DNA of 44,875 nucleotides, taken from positions 1 to 44,875 of the forward strand of contig JBPCPM010000177.1 of NCBI GenBank assembly GCA_050999155.1, in the 5' to 3' direction. The translations under genes and the position numbers were made by a program. Source of the DNA: JBPCPM01 sp050999155 (GTDB taxonomy: Bacteria; Actinomycetota; Thermoleophilia; Solirubrobacterales; 70-9). A model generated the notes under the pieces. That model was not told the DNA's origin and made no database searches. It worked only from the letters and a program-made list of their open reading frames with translations. Every line of letters begins with the position of its first letter. Positions within the stretch are counted from its first letter, which is position 1. This document shows, piece by piece, positions 38,275 to 44,875 of the stretch.

Positions 38275-38984
38275 GCGACCCCTCGCCCCAGCCTTCCAAG
38301 CCGCGAGCCTCGGCCGTCGGCGAGGCCAGCGACGGTCCGCTCAAGCTCGCGGTCCCGCGCGGGGCGCTGCTCGACGAGTCGCTCGACGTCCTCGACGCCG
38401 CCGGGTTCGATACCTCCGAGCCGCGGGGCGACTCCCGCTCGCTGGTGTTCACGCTTCCCGGCCTGACCCTGGTCACCATGCGCCCCTCCGACGTGCCCAC
38501 CTACGTGGAGGCGGGCGCCGCCCACGCCGGGATCACGGGCAAAGACGTGCTGATGGAGCAGGCCGACCGGGTGTTCTACGAGGTGGCGGACCTCGGCTTC
38601 GGCGGCACCCAGATGGTCCTGGCCAGCCCAGCCGACGCTCCCGACCTCGACGAGATCGAGCGCCGGCTCGGCGTGGTGCGGATCGGGACGAAGTACCCCC
38701 GGATCGCCGGCGACTACTTCGAATCGACCGGCCGGCGGGCCGAGGTGATCGAGGTCAAGGGGTCGGTCGAGCTCGCACCCCTGGCCGGCCTGGCCGACGC
38801 AATCGTCGACCTCACCCAGACCGGCCGCACCCTTGTCGAGAACGGCCTGGAGGTGCGCGAGCACATCCTCGACAGCACCGCCCGGCTGGTCGTCAACCGC
38901 GTCGCCTACCGGCTGCGCAGCACCGAGCTCGACGAGCTCATCGGTGCGCTGGACTCCGCGACCCCCGGCCCCACCGGCCCATGA
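38271..38984 (+). CDS. hisG: ATP phosphoribosyltransferase, short form
   Basis: 237 residues, catalysing the first step of histidine synthesis (ATP + PRPP). Motifs: LKLAVPRGALLDESLDVLDAAGFD, YVEAGAAHAGITGKDVLMEQ, and the PRPP site EVIEVKGSVELAPLAGLADAIVDLTQTGRTLVENGL. It lacks the about 80-residue C-terminal ACT-like regulatory domain of long HisG, consistent with dependence on HisZ. GTG at 38271 overlaps the hisZ stop; its own stop overlaps hisD (ATGA). Confidence 0.93.
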   Translation: MSDPSPQPSKPRASAVGEASDGPLKLAVPRGALLDESLDVLDAAGFDTSEPRGDSRSLVFTLPGLTLVTMRPSDVPTYVEAGAAHAGITGKDVLMEQADRVFYEVADLGFGGTQMVLASPADAPDLDEIERRLGVVRIGTKYPRIAGDYFESTGRRAEVIEVKGSVELAPLAGLADAIVDLTQTGRTLVENGLEVREHILDSTARLVVNRVAYRLRSTELDELIGALDSATPGPTGP

Positions 38985-40267
38985 GCACCCCCGGCGAGAG
39001 CCGGCCGCTGCCCCGGCGGATCCGCTGGGACGGCGAGGACGCCGCCACCATGGCCGCCGGCCTGCGAGGTCAGGTCTCCGAGCCGGCATCCGTCGCGCCT
39101 ACGGTCACCGACGTCATCGCGCAGATCCGGGCCCGCGGAGACGACGCGGTCCGCGAACTCAGCCGTCGCTACGACACCTACGCCACCGAGCGCATCGCCG
39201 TGCCACGCTCGGAGCCCGGTCGGGCCCTGAGCGCCCTCGACCCCTCGGTCGCCGAGGCGCTCGAGCTGGCCGCCGCCAACATCCGCGCCGTCGCCGAGGC
39301 GCAGATCGCGACCGAGCCGACGACCGTCGAGCTGCCCCAGGGCCACGGTGTGACCGTCCGCGAGGTGGCCGTCGGCCGCGCCGCGGTGTACGCGCCCGGC
39401 GGGCGGGCCGCCTACCCGTCGTCGGTGCTCATGGCCGCGATCCCCGCCCTGGCGGCGGGCGTCGGTCAGGTCGCGGTGACCTCGCCCCCCTCGGAAAGCG
39501 GCCTGCCGCACCCGGTGGTCCTCGCCGCGTGCGCCATCGCCGGGATCGAGGAGGTCTACGCCATGGGCGGCGCCCAGGCGATCGCCGCCCTCGCCCTAGG
39601 CACCGAGACGGTTCCGGCGGTCGACGTGATCGCCGGCCCGGGCAACCGGTTCGTCACCGAGGCCAAGCGCCAGCTCGTCGGCCAGGTCGGCATCGACGGC
39701 ATCGCCGGTCCCTCCGAGCTGCTCACCGTCCTCACCGGCGGCGCCGAAGCGCGCCTCGCGGCGCTCGACCTCGCCGCGCAGGCCGAGCACGGCCCCGACA
39801 GCCTCCTCGTCGCCGCCTCCGACGACGCCTCGCTGCTCGACGAGGTGGCCGACCACCTCACCGGCTTCGACCGGCCGTCGATCACCGGCGCCCCGACCCT
39901 GCTAGTCGAGGTGCCCGACATCGGCGCGGCGCTGGACCTGGCCAACGCCCTGGCCCCCGAGCACCTGCAGCTCATGGGGGCCGCAGCCGAGGCGCGGGCC
40001 GTGGAGGCCACCACGGCCGGTTGCGTGTTCGCCGGCAACTGCTCGGGGACGGCCTTCGGCGACTACGCGGCCGGTTCCAACCACGTGCTGCCCACCGGCG
40101 GCGCCGCCCGGTTCAGCGGTCCGCTGGGCCCGGGGACGTTTCGCCGCCGACAGTCGGTCGTATCCTTGCCGGGCTCGGCCGCCCGGGCGCTGGCCCCGAT
40201 CGTCGGGACCCTGGCGCGGGCGGAGGGCCTTCCCGTCCACGGCGAGTCAGCGGAGGAACGGTCGTGA
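38981..40267 (+). CDS. hisD: Histidinol dehydrogenase
   Basis: 428 residues. Catalyses the last two oxidations from histidinol to histidine with a Zn2+ site and NAD+. Landmarks: VYAPGGRAAYPSSVLM, YAMGGAQAIAALA, DVIAGPGNRFVTEAKRQL, IAGPSELLTVL, QAEHGPDS (catalytic Glu-His), APEHLQLM and GSNHVLPTGGAARFSGPL. Length is normal for the family (about 430). ATG 38981 overlaps the hisG stop; its stop overlaps hisB by four bases. Confidence 0.95.
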   Translation: MSTPGESRPLPRRIRWDGEDAATMAAGLRGQVSEPASVAPTVTDVIAQIRARGDDAVRELSRRYDTYATERIAVPRSEPGRALSALDPSVAEALELAAANIRAVAEAQIATEPTTVELPQGHGVTVREVAVGRAAVYAPGGRAAYPSSVLMAAIPALAAGVGQVAVTSPPSESGLPHPVVLAACAIAGIEEVYAMGGAQAIAALALGTETVPAVDVIAGPGNRFVTEAKRQLVGQVGIDGIAGPSELLTVLTGGAEARLAALDLAAQAEHGPDSLLVAASDDASLLDEVADHLTGFDRPSITGAPTLLVEVPDIGAALDLANALAPEHLQLMGAAAEARAVEATTAGCVFAGNCSGTAFGDYAAGSNHVLPTGGAARFSGPLGPGTFRRRQSVVSLPGSAARALAPIVGTLARAEGLPVHGESAEERS

Positions 40268-40854
40268 GCCGAACCGCATCGATCACCCGCACCACCAACG
40301 AGACCGACATCCGCCTGAGCCTCGACCTCGACGGCGGCGAGAGCGCTGTGCAGACCGGCATCGGCTTCCTCGACCACATGCTCGACCTGCTCGCCCGCCA
40401 CGGCCGGCTCGGGCTGCAGGTCAGCGCCGACGGCGACCTCGACACCGGCGGCCACCACACGGTCGAGGACGTCGGCATCTGTCTTGGCAAGGCCCTCGAC
40501 GAGGCGCTGGGCGACCGCGCCGGCATCGGGCGCTACGGCGCGGCCCGGGTGCCGATGGACGAAGCGCTGGCCGAGTGTGTGCTCGACATCTCCGGGCGCG
40601 CCCACACCGTCTTCGAGGCTGAGCTGCCCGCCACCTCGATCGCGGGCTTCGACACCGACCTCGCCGAGGAGTTCTTCCGCGCCGTGGCCGGGGCGGCCAA
40701 GCTCACCCTGCACGTCCGGGTACTCTACGGCTCCAACGCCCACCACATGATCGAGGCCGCCTTCAAGGCGTTCGCGCGGGCCCTGCGCGTCGCGGCCACC
40801 GTCGATCCCGGCGAGAGCGGCGTGCCAAGCACCAAGGGCACCCTCACCGCCTGA
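40264..40854 (+). CDS. hisB: Imidazoleglycerol-phosphate dehydratase
   Basis: 196 residues; converts imidazoleglycerol phosphate to imidazole acetol phosphate. The duplicated fold shows both Mn2+ His clusters: FLDHMLDLLARHG with GGHHTVEDVGICLG, and GSNAHHMIEAAFKAFARAL. GTG at 40264 overlaps the hisD stop. No hisC follows or precedes it, although hisC commonly sits between hisD and hisB in actinobacteria; the aminotransferase must be encoded elsewhere. A 70-base gap follows, with a new promoter for hisH. Confidence 0.94.
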   Translation: MSRTASITRTTNETDIRLSLDLDGGESAVQTGIGFLDHMLDLLARHGRLGLQVSADGDLDTGGHHTVEDVGICLGKALDEALGDRAGIGRYGAARVPMDEALAECVLDISGRAHTVFEAELPATSIAGFDTDLAEEFFRAVAGAAKLTLHVRVLYGSNAHHMIEAAFKAFARALRVAATVDPGESGVPSTKGTLTA

Positions 40855-40912
40855 GCTCGGCGGGACGGGGCGCAGGGCCGTCGCCCGCCCGGGCCGGCCA
40901 CCCAGCGCCGGA

Positions 40913-40918
40913 TACGCT
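40913..40918 (+). promoter_or_regulatory. -10 hexamer TACGCT, leaderless promoter of hisH
   Basis: TACGCT, then GCCGCC (6 bases), then ATG 40925. It gives the second half of the his cluster its own start. Confidence 0.5.
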
Positions 40919-40924
40919 GCCGCC

Positions 40925-41554
40925 ATGTCCGAGATCGCCATCGTCGACTACGGGATGGGCAACCTGCGCTCGGCCGCCAAGGCCCTGGAGCGCGTCGGAG
41001 CCCGGGTCGAGGTCACCCGCGATCACCGCACGATCGCCGAGGCGGCAGGCGTGGTCCTACCCGGGGTCGGGGCGTTCGGGGAGGCGATGCGCCACGTCAA
41101 CCGCCTTGGCCTGGCCGCACCGCTGGCCGAGCGTGTGGCCAGCGGTGGGCCGCTGCTCGGCATCTGCCTCGGCCTGCAGCTGCTGTTCGACGGTTCCGAC
41201 GAGCACGGAGGCCACGAAGGCCTCGGGTTCGTCGGGGGCTGGGTCCGGCGGCTCGAGGCGCCGGGGCTGAAGGTGCCCCACATCGGCTGGGAACCGGTGC
41301 GCTGGACCCGCGCGACCCCGCTGACCGACGGGATCGACGACGGCACGCCCTTCTACCTCGTGCACTCCTACGCCGTGCAGCCCGCCGACCCCGCCGACAC
41401 GATCGGCGAGGCCGCCTTCGGCGATCCGTTCTGTTGCGCCGTGCAGCGCGGACCGGTCCACGGGGTGCAGTTCCACCCCGAGAAGTCCAGCTCCGCCGGC
41501 CTCGCCCTGCTGCGCAACTTCGTGGCGCTGTGCGGCGCCCCGGCTCCCGCGTGA
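40925..41554 (+). CDS. hisH: Imidazole glycerol phosphate synthase, glutamine amidotransferase subunit
   Basis: 209 residues, class I glutaminase. Catalytic triad: Cys in GGPLLGICLGLQLLFDGS (about residue 80), and His-Glu in VHGVQFHPEKSS (about residues 183-185). The N-terminus is IAIVDYGMGNLRSAAKAL. It supplies ammonia to HisF through a channel. ATG at 40925 follows TACGCT by 6 bases. Its stop overlaps the hisA GTG (GTGA). Confidence 0.95.
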   Translation: MSEIAIVDYGMGNLRSAAKALERVGARVEVTRDHRTIAEAAGVVLPGVGAFGEAMRHVNRLGLAAPLAERVASGGPLLGICLGLQLLFDGSDEHGGHEGLGFVGGWVRRLEAPGLKVPHIGWEPVRWTRATPLTDGIDDGTPFYLVHSYAVQPADPADTIGEAAFGDPFCCAVQRGPVHGVQFHPEKSSSAGLALLRNFVALCGAPAPA

Positions 41555-42285
41555 TCCTCTACCCGGCGATCGACATCCGCGACGGCCACGCCGTGCGGCT
41601 GGTGCAGGGCGACTACGACCGCGAGACCGTCTTCGACGCTGACCCGCTCGAGGCTGCCCTGCGCTGGGTGCGCCAGGGAGCGCGCGTCCTGCACGTCGTC
41701 GACCTCGACGGCGCGCGCGAGGGCCGGCCGGCCAACCTCGAGCACGTGCGCCGCATTGCCGCCGAAGGCGGGGTGCCCGTGCAGGTGGGAGGCGGCATCC
41801 GCGACGCGCACGCCATCGACGCGGTCCTGGAGGCCGGGGCCGCCCGCGCGATCATCGGAACCAAGGCTTACGAGGATCCGGAGCTGATGGCCCGGGCAGT
41901 CGAGCGCCACGGCGACGCGATCGTCGCCTCGGTGGACGCCCGCCAGGGCAAGGTGGCGGTCAGCGGCTGGACCGAGGCCACCGAGATGACGGCTGTCGAG
42001 CTGATCGAAGCCATGGTCGACCGGGGGGTGCGCCGCTTCGTCTTCACGCCCGTCGAGGTCGACGGGATGCTCGCCGGCCCGGGGATCGAGCAGGCCCGCG
42101 AGGCGGCCAAGGCGGTGCGGGGCGAGCTGATCTACTCCGGCGGCGTCGGGACCCTCAAGGACCTTCAGGCCTTGGCCGCCCTCGGCGAGCCCACCCTGGC
42201 CGGTGTGATCGTGGGACGGGCCCTGTACGACGGCCGGTTCGAGATCGCGGATGCCCACCGGGTCCTCGGGGAACAGGAGTCCTGA
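41551..42285 (+). CDS. hisA: Phosphoribosylformimino-5-aminoimidazole carboxamide ribotide isomerase
   Basis: 244 residues, a (beta/alpha)8 barrel: ILYPAIDIRDGHAVRLVQGDY (Asp general base near residue 8), VDLDGAREGRPAN, QVGGGIRDAHAI, AIIGTKAYEDPE and SGGVGTLKDLQAL with phosphate-binding GGV loops. GTG at 41551 overlaps the hisH stop. Its stop overlaps the next small gene (TGATG). In some actinobacteria HisA also does TrpF work (PriA); whether this protein is bifunctional is not visible here. Confidence 0.93.
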   Translation: MILYPAIDIRDGHAVRLVQGDYDRETVFDADPLEAALRWVRQGARVLHVVDLDGAREGRPANLEHVRRIAAEGGVPVQVGGGIRDAHAIDAVLEAGAARAIIGTKAYEDPELMARAVERHGDAIVASVDARQGKVAVSGWTEATEMTAVELIEAMVDRGVRRFVFTPVEVDGMLAGPGIEQAREAAKAVRGELIYSGGVGTLKDLQALAALGEPTLAGVIVGRALYDGRFEIADAHRVLGEQES

Positions 42286-42575
42286 TGGGCGCCCTGCTGT
42301 TCCCGATCCGCTGGCTGTTCTACCGATTCACGCCGTTCGGCCGGTTGTTGCTGCTGTCCGAGGCCGTGCTGAGCCTGCGCCGCAGCTACACCCGCCTGGA
42401 GTCCGGCGAGCGCCGGGAGCTGCTGCGCATCGTCCGGGCCTCGAAGGGGATGCCCTCGAAAGTGAGCTCGCCGGAGCGGGCCGAGGTCCGCCGCATCCTC
42501 GGCAAGGCACGGGCCGCGCGGAGCGTGCGCCTCGGCGTGTGGTTCTGGCGGCCGCTGCGACGGCCCCGCGGATGA
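42285..42575 (+). CDS. Small basic protein of unknown function in the his operon (paralogue 1)
   Basis: 96 residues, ATG overlapping the hisA stop by one base (TGATG). It has an amphipathic/hydrophobic N-terminus (LLFPIRWLFYRFTPFGRLLLLSEAVLSLRRSYTRL), then a conserved core SGERRELLRIVRASKGMPSKVSSPERAEVRRILGKA and an Arg-rich tail (RPLRRPRG). The core aligns by eye with residues of the 42658 gene (ERKRLLALIGDSKAMPWRMSSEDRSELFRLV). No known domain. Position suggests a his-linked or simply co-transcribed function. Confidence 0.6.
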   Translation: MGALLFPIRWLFYRFTPFGRLLLLSEAVLSLRRSYTRLESGERRELLRIVRASKGMPSKVSSPERAEVRRILGKARAARSVRLGVWFWRPLRRPRG

Positions 42576-42620
42576 CCGCCTCGACGCCCCGCCGGCGGCG
42601 GGGCCGGGCGGGGCTGCCGG

Positions 42621-42626
42621 TAGGCT
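42621..42626 (+). promoter_or_regulatory. -10 hexamer TAGGCT before the 8-codon leader ORF
   Basis: TAGGCT, then GCCTGCCG (8 bases), then ATG 42635 of the leader ORF. Confidence 0.45.
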
Positions 42627-42634
42627 GCCTGCCG

Positions 42635-42661
42635 ATGCCGACCGGAGCACGCCACCGATGA
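42635..42661 (+). CDS. 8-codon leader ORF (MPTGARHR)
   Basis: ATG at 42635 encodes eight residues including one His, ending in TGA at 42659-42661, which overlaps the ATG of the next gene (42658) in an ATGA. The leaderless -10 lies 8 bases before it. The downstream gene has no Shine-Dalgarno, so translational coupling from the leader is plausible. Similar geometry to the leader of the glycosyltransferase gene at 10466-11842. Confidence 0.4.
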   Translation: MPTGARHR

Positions 42662-42936
42662 TTCGCCGCGCCGCCAAGGCGATGCCCGTCGGCCGCTTGA
42701 TGCTGCTGGCCCAAGCCGCGGTCCAGGCCAAGCGCCACTACGACCTCCTGACGCCGGTCGAGCGCAAGCGATTGCTGGCGCTGATCGGCGACTCGAAGGC
42801 GATGCCGTGGCGGATGAGCTCCGAGGATCGCAGCGAGCTGTTTCGGCTGGTCCAGAAGATGGAGCCCGCCCGGTTCGGCCAGTCGGTCGTCGGCGCCGGC
42901 GGCGCCATTCCGGGCCGCGGCCGCCGTATCCGCTGA
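42658..42936 (+). CDS. Small basic protein of unknown function in the his operon (paralogue 2)
   Basis: 92 residues, related to the product of 42285-42575 by the shared pattern VGRLMLLAQAAVQAKRHYDLLTPVERKRLLALIG and SSEDRSELFRLVQKM. It starts MIRRAAKAMPVG. The tail is GGAIPGRGRRIR. Not recognised as any known family. ATG 42658 overlaps the leader ORF stop. A tandem duplication inside the his operon best explains the pair. Confidence 0.6.
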   Translation: MIRRAAKAMPVGRLMLLAQAAVQAKRHYDLLTPVERKRLLALIGDSKAMPWRMSSEDRSELFRLVQKMEPARFGQSVVGAGGAIPGRGRRIR

Positions 42937-42954
42937 CCACCGCCAAGCGGCCGG

Positions 42955-42960
42955 TACGCT
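42955..42960 (+). promoter_or_regulatory. -10 hexamer TACGCT, leaderless promoter of hisF
   Basis: TACGCT, CGCCCG (6 bases), ATG 42967. The same hexamer and distance as hisH. Confidence 0.5.
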
Positions 42961-42966
42961 CGCCCG

Positions 42967-43731
42967 ATGTCGCTCAAGCGCATCATTGCGTGCCTGGACG
43001 TCGACGCCGGGCGCGTCGTAAAGGGCACGAACTTCGTGGACATCCGTGATGCCGGCGACCCCGTCGAGCTGGCCGAGCGCTACGACGCCGCGGGCGCCGA
43101 CGAGCTCGTCTTCCTGGACATCACCGCATCGCACGAGCGCCGTGACACCGTGGTCGAGCTGGCTCGGCGTGCGGCCGAGAACGTGTTCATCCCGTTCACC
43201 ATCGGCGGCGGGATCCGCTCGGTGGGCGACGCCCAGGCGGTACTCGACGCCGGCGCCGACAAGGTCTCGGTCAACTCCTCGGCCCTGGACCGTCCCGAGC
43301 TGCTGACCGAGATGGCCGAGGTCTTCGGCTCCCAGTGCGTGGTGTGCGCCATCGACGCCAAGCAGCGCGAGACCGGCGAGGGGTGGGACGTCTACGTGCA
43401 CGGCGGTCGCACGCAGGTCGACCGCGAAGCCGTGGCCTGGGCCGTCGAGGCGGCCGAACGGGGGGCGGGGGAGATCCTGTTGACCAGCATGGATCGCGAC
43501 GGGACGACGGCCGGGTACGACCTCGAGCTGACCCGAGCGGTGGCCGACGCCGTTGCCGTGCCAGTGATCGCTTCGGGAGGGGTAGGAACCCTCGAGCACC
43601 TGCGCGAGGGGCTGGAGCAGGGGGGAGCAGACGCGGCGCTGTGCGCGTCGATCTTCCACTACGGGACGTATTCGGTCGCCGAGGCCAAGCGGTACCTCGG
43701 TGGGCACGGCGTTCCCGTCCGTCCGGCCTGA
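42967..43731 (+). CDS. hisF: Imidazole glycerol phosphate synthase, cyclase subunit
   Basis: 254 residues, a (beta/alpha)8 barrel partner of HisH. Catalytic Asp11 (RIIACLDVDAGRVVKG) and the second Asp in CAIDAKQ (near residue 130) are present, with phosphate loops FTIGGGIRS, ILLTSMDRDGTTAGYD and VIASGGVGTLEHL. ATG 42967 follows TACGCT by 6 bases. The terminal his gene of the cluster, separated from hisA by the two small paralogues. Confidence 0.95.
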   Translation: MSLKRIIACLDVDAGRVVKGTNFVDIRDAGDPVELAERYDAAGADELVFLDITASHERRDTVVELARRAAENVFIPFTIGGGIRSVGDAQAVLDAGADKVSVNSSALDRPELLTEMAEVFGSQCVVCAIDAKQRETGEGWDVYVHGGRTQVDREAVAWAVEAAERGAGEILLTSMDRDGTTAGYDLELTRAVADAVAVPVIASGGVGTLEHLREGLEQGGADAALCASIFHYGTYSVAEAKRYLGGHGVPVRPA

Positions 43732-43810
43732 CGGTCTTCGGCCCCGGTATGCAGGAGCCCGAGGTCGGGGCAGCTCGACATCTGAAGTTCGGTGTGCCAC
43801 ACTTTCTATT

Positions 43811-44869
43811 GTGGAACGCCTGACCCGACGCAACGCCCTGACCGCCGCGATCCCGCTGGCGGCCACCCCCTTCGCCGTCAAGGCGGCCTTGGCACAGGAT
43901 TCCAAGCCCCCCGCCCACGGCGAGCCGGGCCACAACCACGCAACCGACCACGGGCAGGTCGACGCCACGAAGGGCGGGGGCCACGCCGGCGCCACGTTCA
44001 AGCAGGGCGGCACGGTCGATCACGCCGCCAACGGCTTCGACCCGACGGACATCCTGCGTGACTTCGACTACGGCAAGACCCGCCGGCTGGCCTCCGGCAA
44101 GGTGCTGCGCGAGTGGACCCTGATCGCGCAGGACAAGGAGATCGAGGTCACCCCCGGGGTCAAGTACGCCGCCTGGACGTACAACGGCCGCGTGCCCGGG
44201 CCGACGCTGCGGGCCCGGGAGGGCGAGAAGCTGCGGGTCCGGTTCGTCAACGCGTCCGAGCACCCGCACACCGTGCACTTCCACGGCATCCACACGGCCG
44301 CCATGGACGGCGTACCCGGGCTCGGGGCGGGGCTGTTGCAGCAGGGCGAGGAGACGACCTACGAGTTCGACGCCGAGCCGTTCGGCTGCCACCTGTACCA
44401 CTGCCACTCGGCGCCGCTGGCCGAGCACATCGTCAAGGGGCTGTACGGCGGGTTCATCATCGATCCGCGCGACGACACGCGGCCCGAGGCCGACGAGATG
44501 GTCATGGTTCTCAACGGCTTCGACACGAACTTCGACGAGGAGAACGAGGTCTACGCGGCCAACACAGTGGGGTTCCACTACATGGAGAACCCGATCAAGG
44601 TCAAGCGCGACGAGCTGCTGCGCATCTACCTGATCAACGTCACCGAGTTTGACCCGATCAACTCGCTGCACGTGCACGCCAACTTCTTCGAGTGGTACCC
44701 GACGGGCACGTCGCTGCGCTCCAGCGAGCTGACCGACACCATCATGCTCTGCCAGGGTCAGCGCGGGATCGCCGAGATGCGGTTCAAGTTCCCGGGCAAG
44801 TACATGTTCCATGCCCACCAGTCCGAGTTCGCCGAGCTCGGGTGGATGAGCTTCTTCGAGGTGTCGTGA
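43811..44869 (+). CDS. Two-domain multicopper oxidase-like protein, Tat-exported
   Basis: 352 residues. The N-terminus LTRRNALTAAIPLAATPFAVKAALA is a twin-arginine signal (RRNAL). A His-rich linker (GEPGHNHATDHGQ, GGHAG) follows, possibly metal-binding. Copper motifs: PHTVHFHGIH and LYHCHSAPLAEHI (type 1 Cys with His ligands in domain 1), then NSLHVHANFF and KYMFHAHQSEFAELGW (type 2/3 His in domain 2, where the usual Cys is absent). This is the two-domain laccase/nitrite-reductase-like layout. The GTG at 43811 is chosen by the Tat signal. The stop overlaps an ATG at 44869, where a further gene begins and leaves the window. Confidence 0.85.
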   Translation: MERLTRRNALTAAIPLAATPFAVKAALAQDSKPPAHGEPGHNHATDHGQVDATKGGGHAGATFKQGGTVDHAANGFDPTDILRDFDYGKTRRLASGKVLREWTLIAQDKEIEVTPGVKYAAWTYNGRVPGPTLRAREGEKLRVRFVNASEHPHTVHFHGIHTAAMDGVPGLGAGLLQQGEETTYEFDAEPFGCHLYHCHSAPLAEHIVKGLYGGFIIDPRDDTRPEADEMVMVLNGFDTNFDEENEVYAANTVGFHYMENPIKVKRDELLRIYLINVTEFDPINSLHVHANFFEWYPTGTSLRSSELTDTIMLCQGQRGIAEMRFKFPGKYMFHAHQSEFAELGWMSFFEVS

Positions 44870-44875
44870 TGGAGG

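Overview
The window (about 70% G+C, start codons mostly ATG/GTG, SOS boxes of the CGAAC-N4-GTTCG type) looks like the chromosome of an actinobacterium. The best guess, by inference only, is the class Thermoleophilia (Solirubrobacterales-like). The reasons are the short HisG plus HisZ pair, the style of the LivJ-like lipoprotein and clan-A glycosidases, and the ImuB/DUF6504 pair.

Layout. 1-643: 3' end of a 23S rRNA gene, a 5S rRNA gene and a hairpin terminator. 685-5802: a membrane-associated M28 peptidase, an unknown gene under an SOS-like box, and two tandem secreted clan GH-A hydrolase paralogues. 6029-9538: dnaE2, interrupted by one in-frame amber codon that separates the catalytic Asp pair from the third catalytic Asp. 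9651-10279: a VapBC toxin-antitoxin pair, followed by an 18-bp repeat arranged as a 61-bp super-repeat. 10466-28393: a large cell-surface polysaccharide locus with glycosyltransferases, two flippases (one fused to a GT4 domain), two acyltransferase-3 proteins, a GT39-like enzyme, a Wzy/WaaL-type ligase and a 1,411-residue AftD-like (DUF3367) enzyme. 28387-30647: a methyltransferase and small membrane/lipoprotein genes around an array of four alternating inverted repeats with a 35-36 bp pitch. 30661-32167: DUF6504 and imuB under an SOS box. 32291-35798: a lipoprotein, a thioesterase, an internally shortened LivJ-like lipoprotein, an isocitrate/isopropylmalate dehydrogenase homologue and a small two-site zinc protein. 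35964-43731: murA (Cys-to-Asp active site) followed by hisZ-hisG-hisD-hisB-hisH-hisA-x-x-hisF, with two small paralogous unknown genes between hisA and hisF and no hisC. 43811-44869: a Tat-exported copper oxidase.

How the genes work together. dnaE2, imuB and perhaps the 1939-2436 gene form a dispersed SOS mutagenesis regulon; the dnaE2 and imuB boxes are the same 14 bases and touch the start codons. The polysaccharide genes cover chain assembly, decoration, export and polymerisation or ligation. The his genes are joined by 4-base GTGA/ATGA overlaps.

Two genome-scale patterns stand out. About a dozen genes have a TANNNT -10 hexamer only 6-8 bases before ATG/GTG with no Shine-Dalgarno, implying leaderless mRNAs. 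Two leader mini-ORFs (8 and 15 codons) end in a 4-base overlap with the start of the next gene. I saw no tRNA gene, CRISPR array, transposase or prophage gene.
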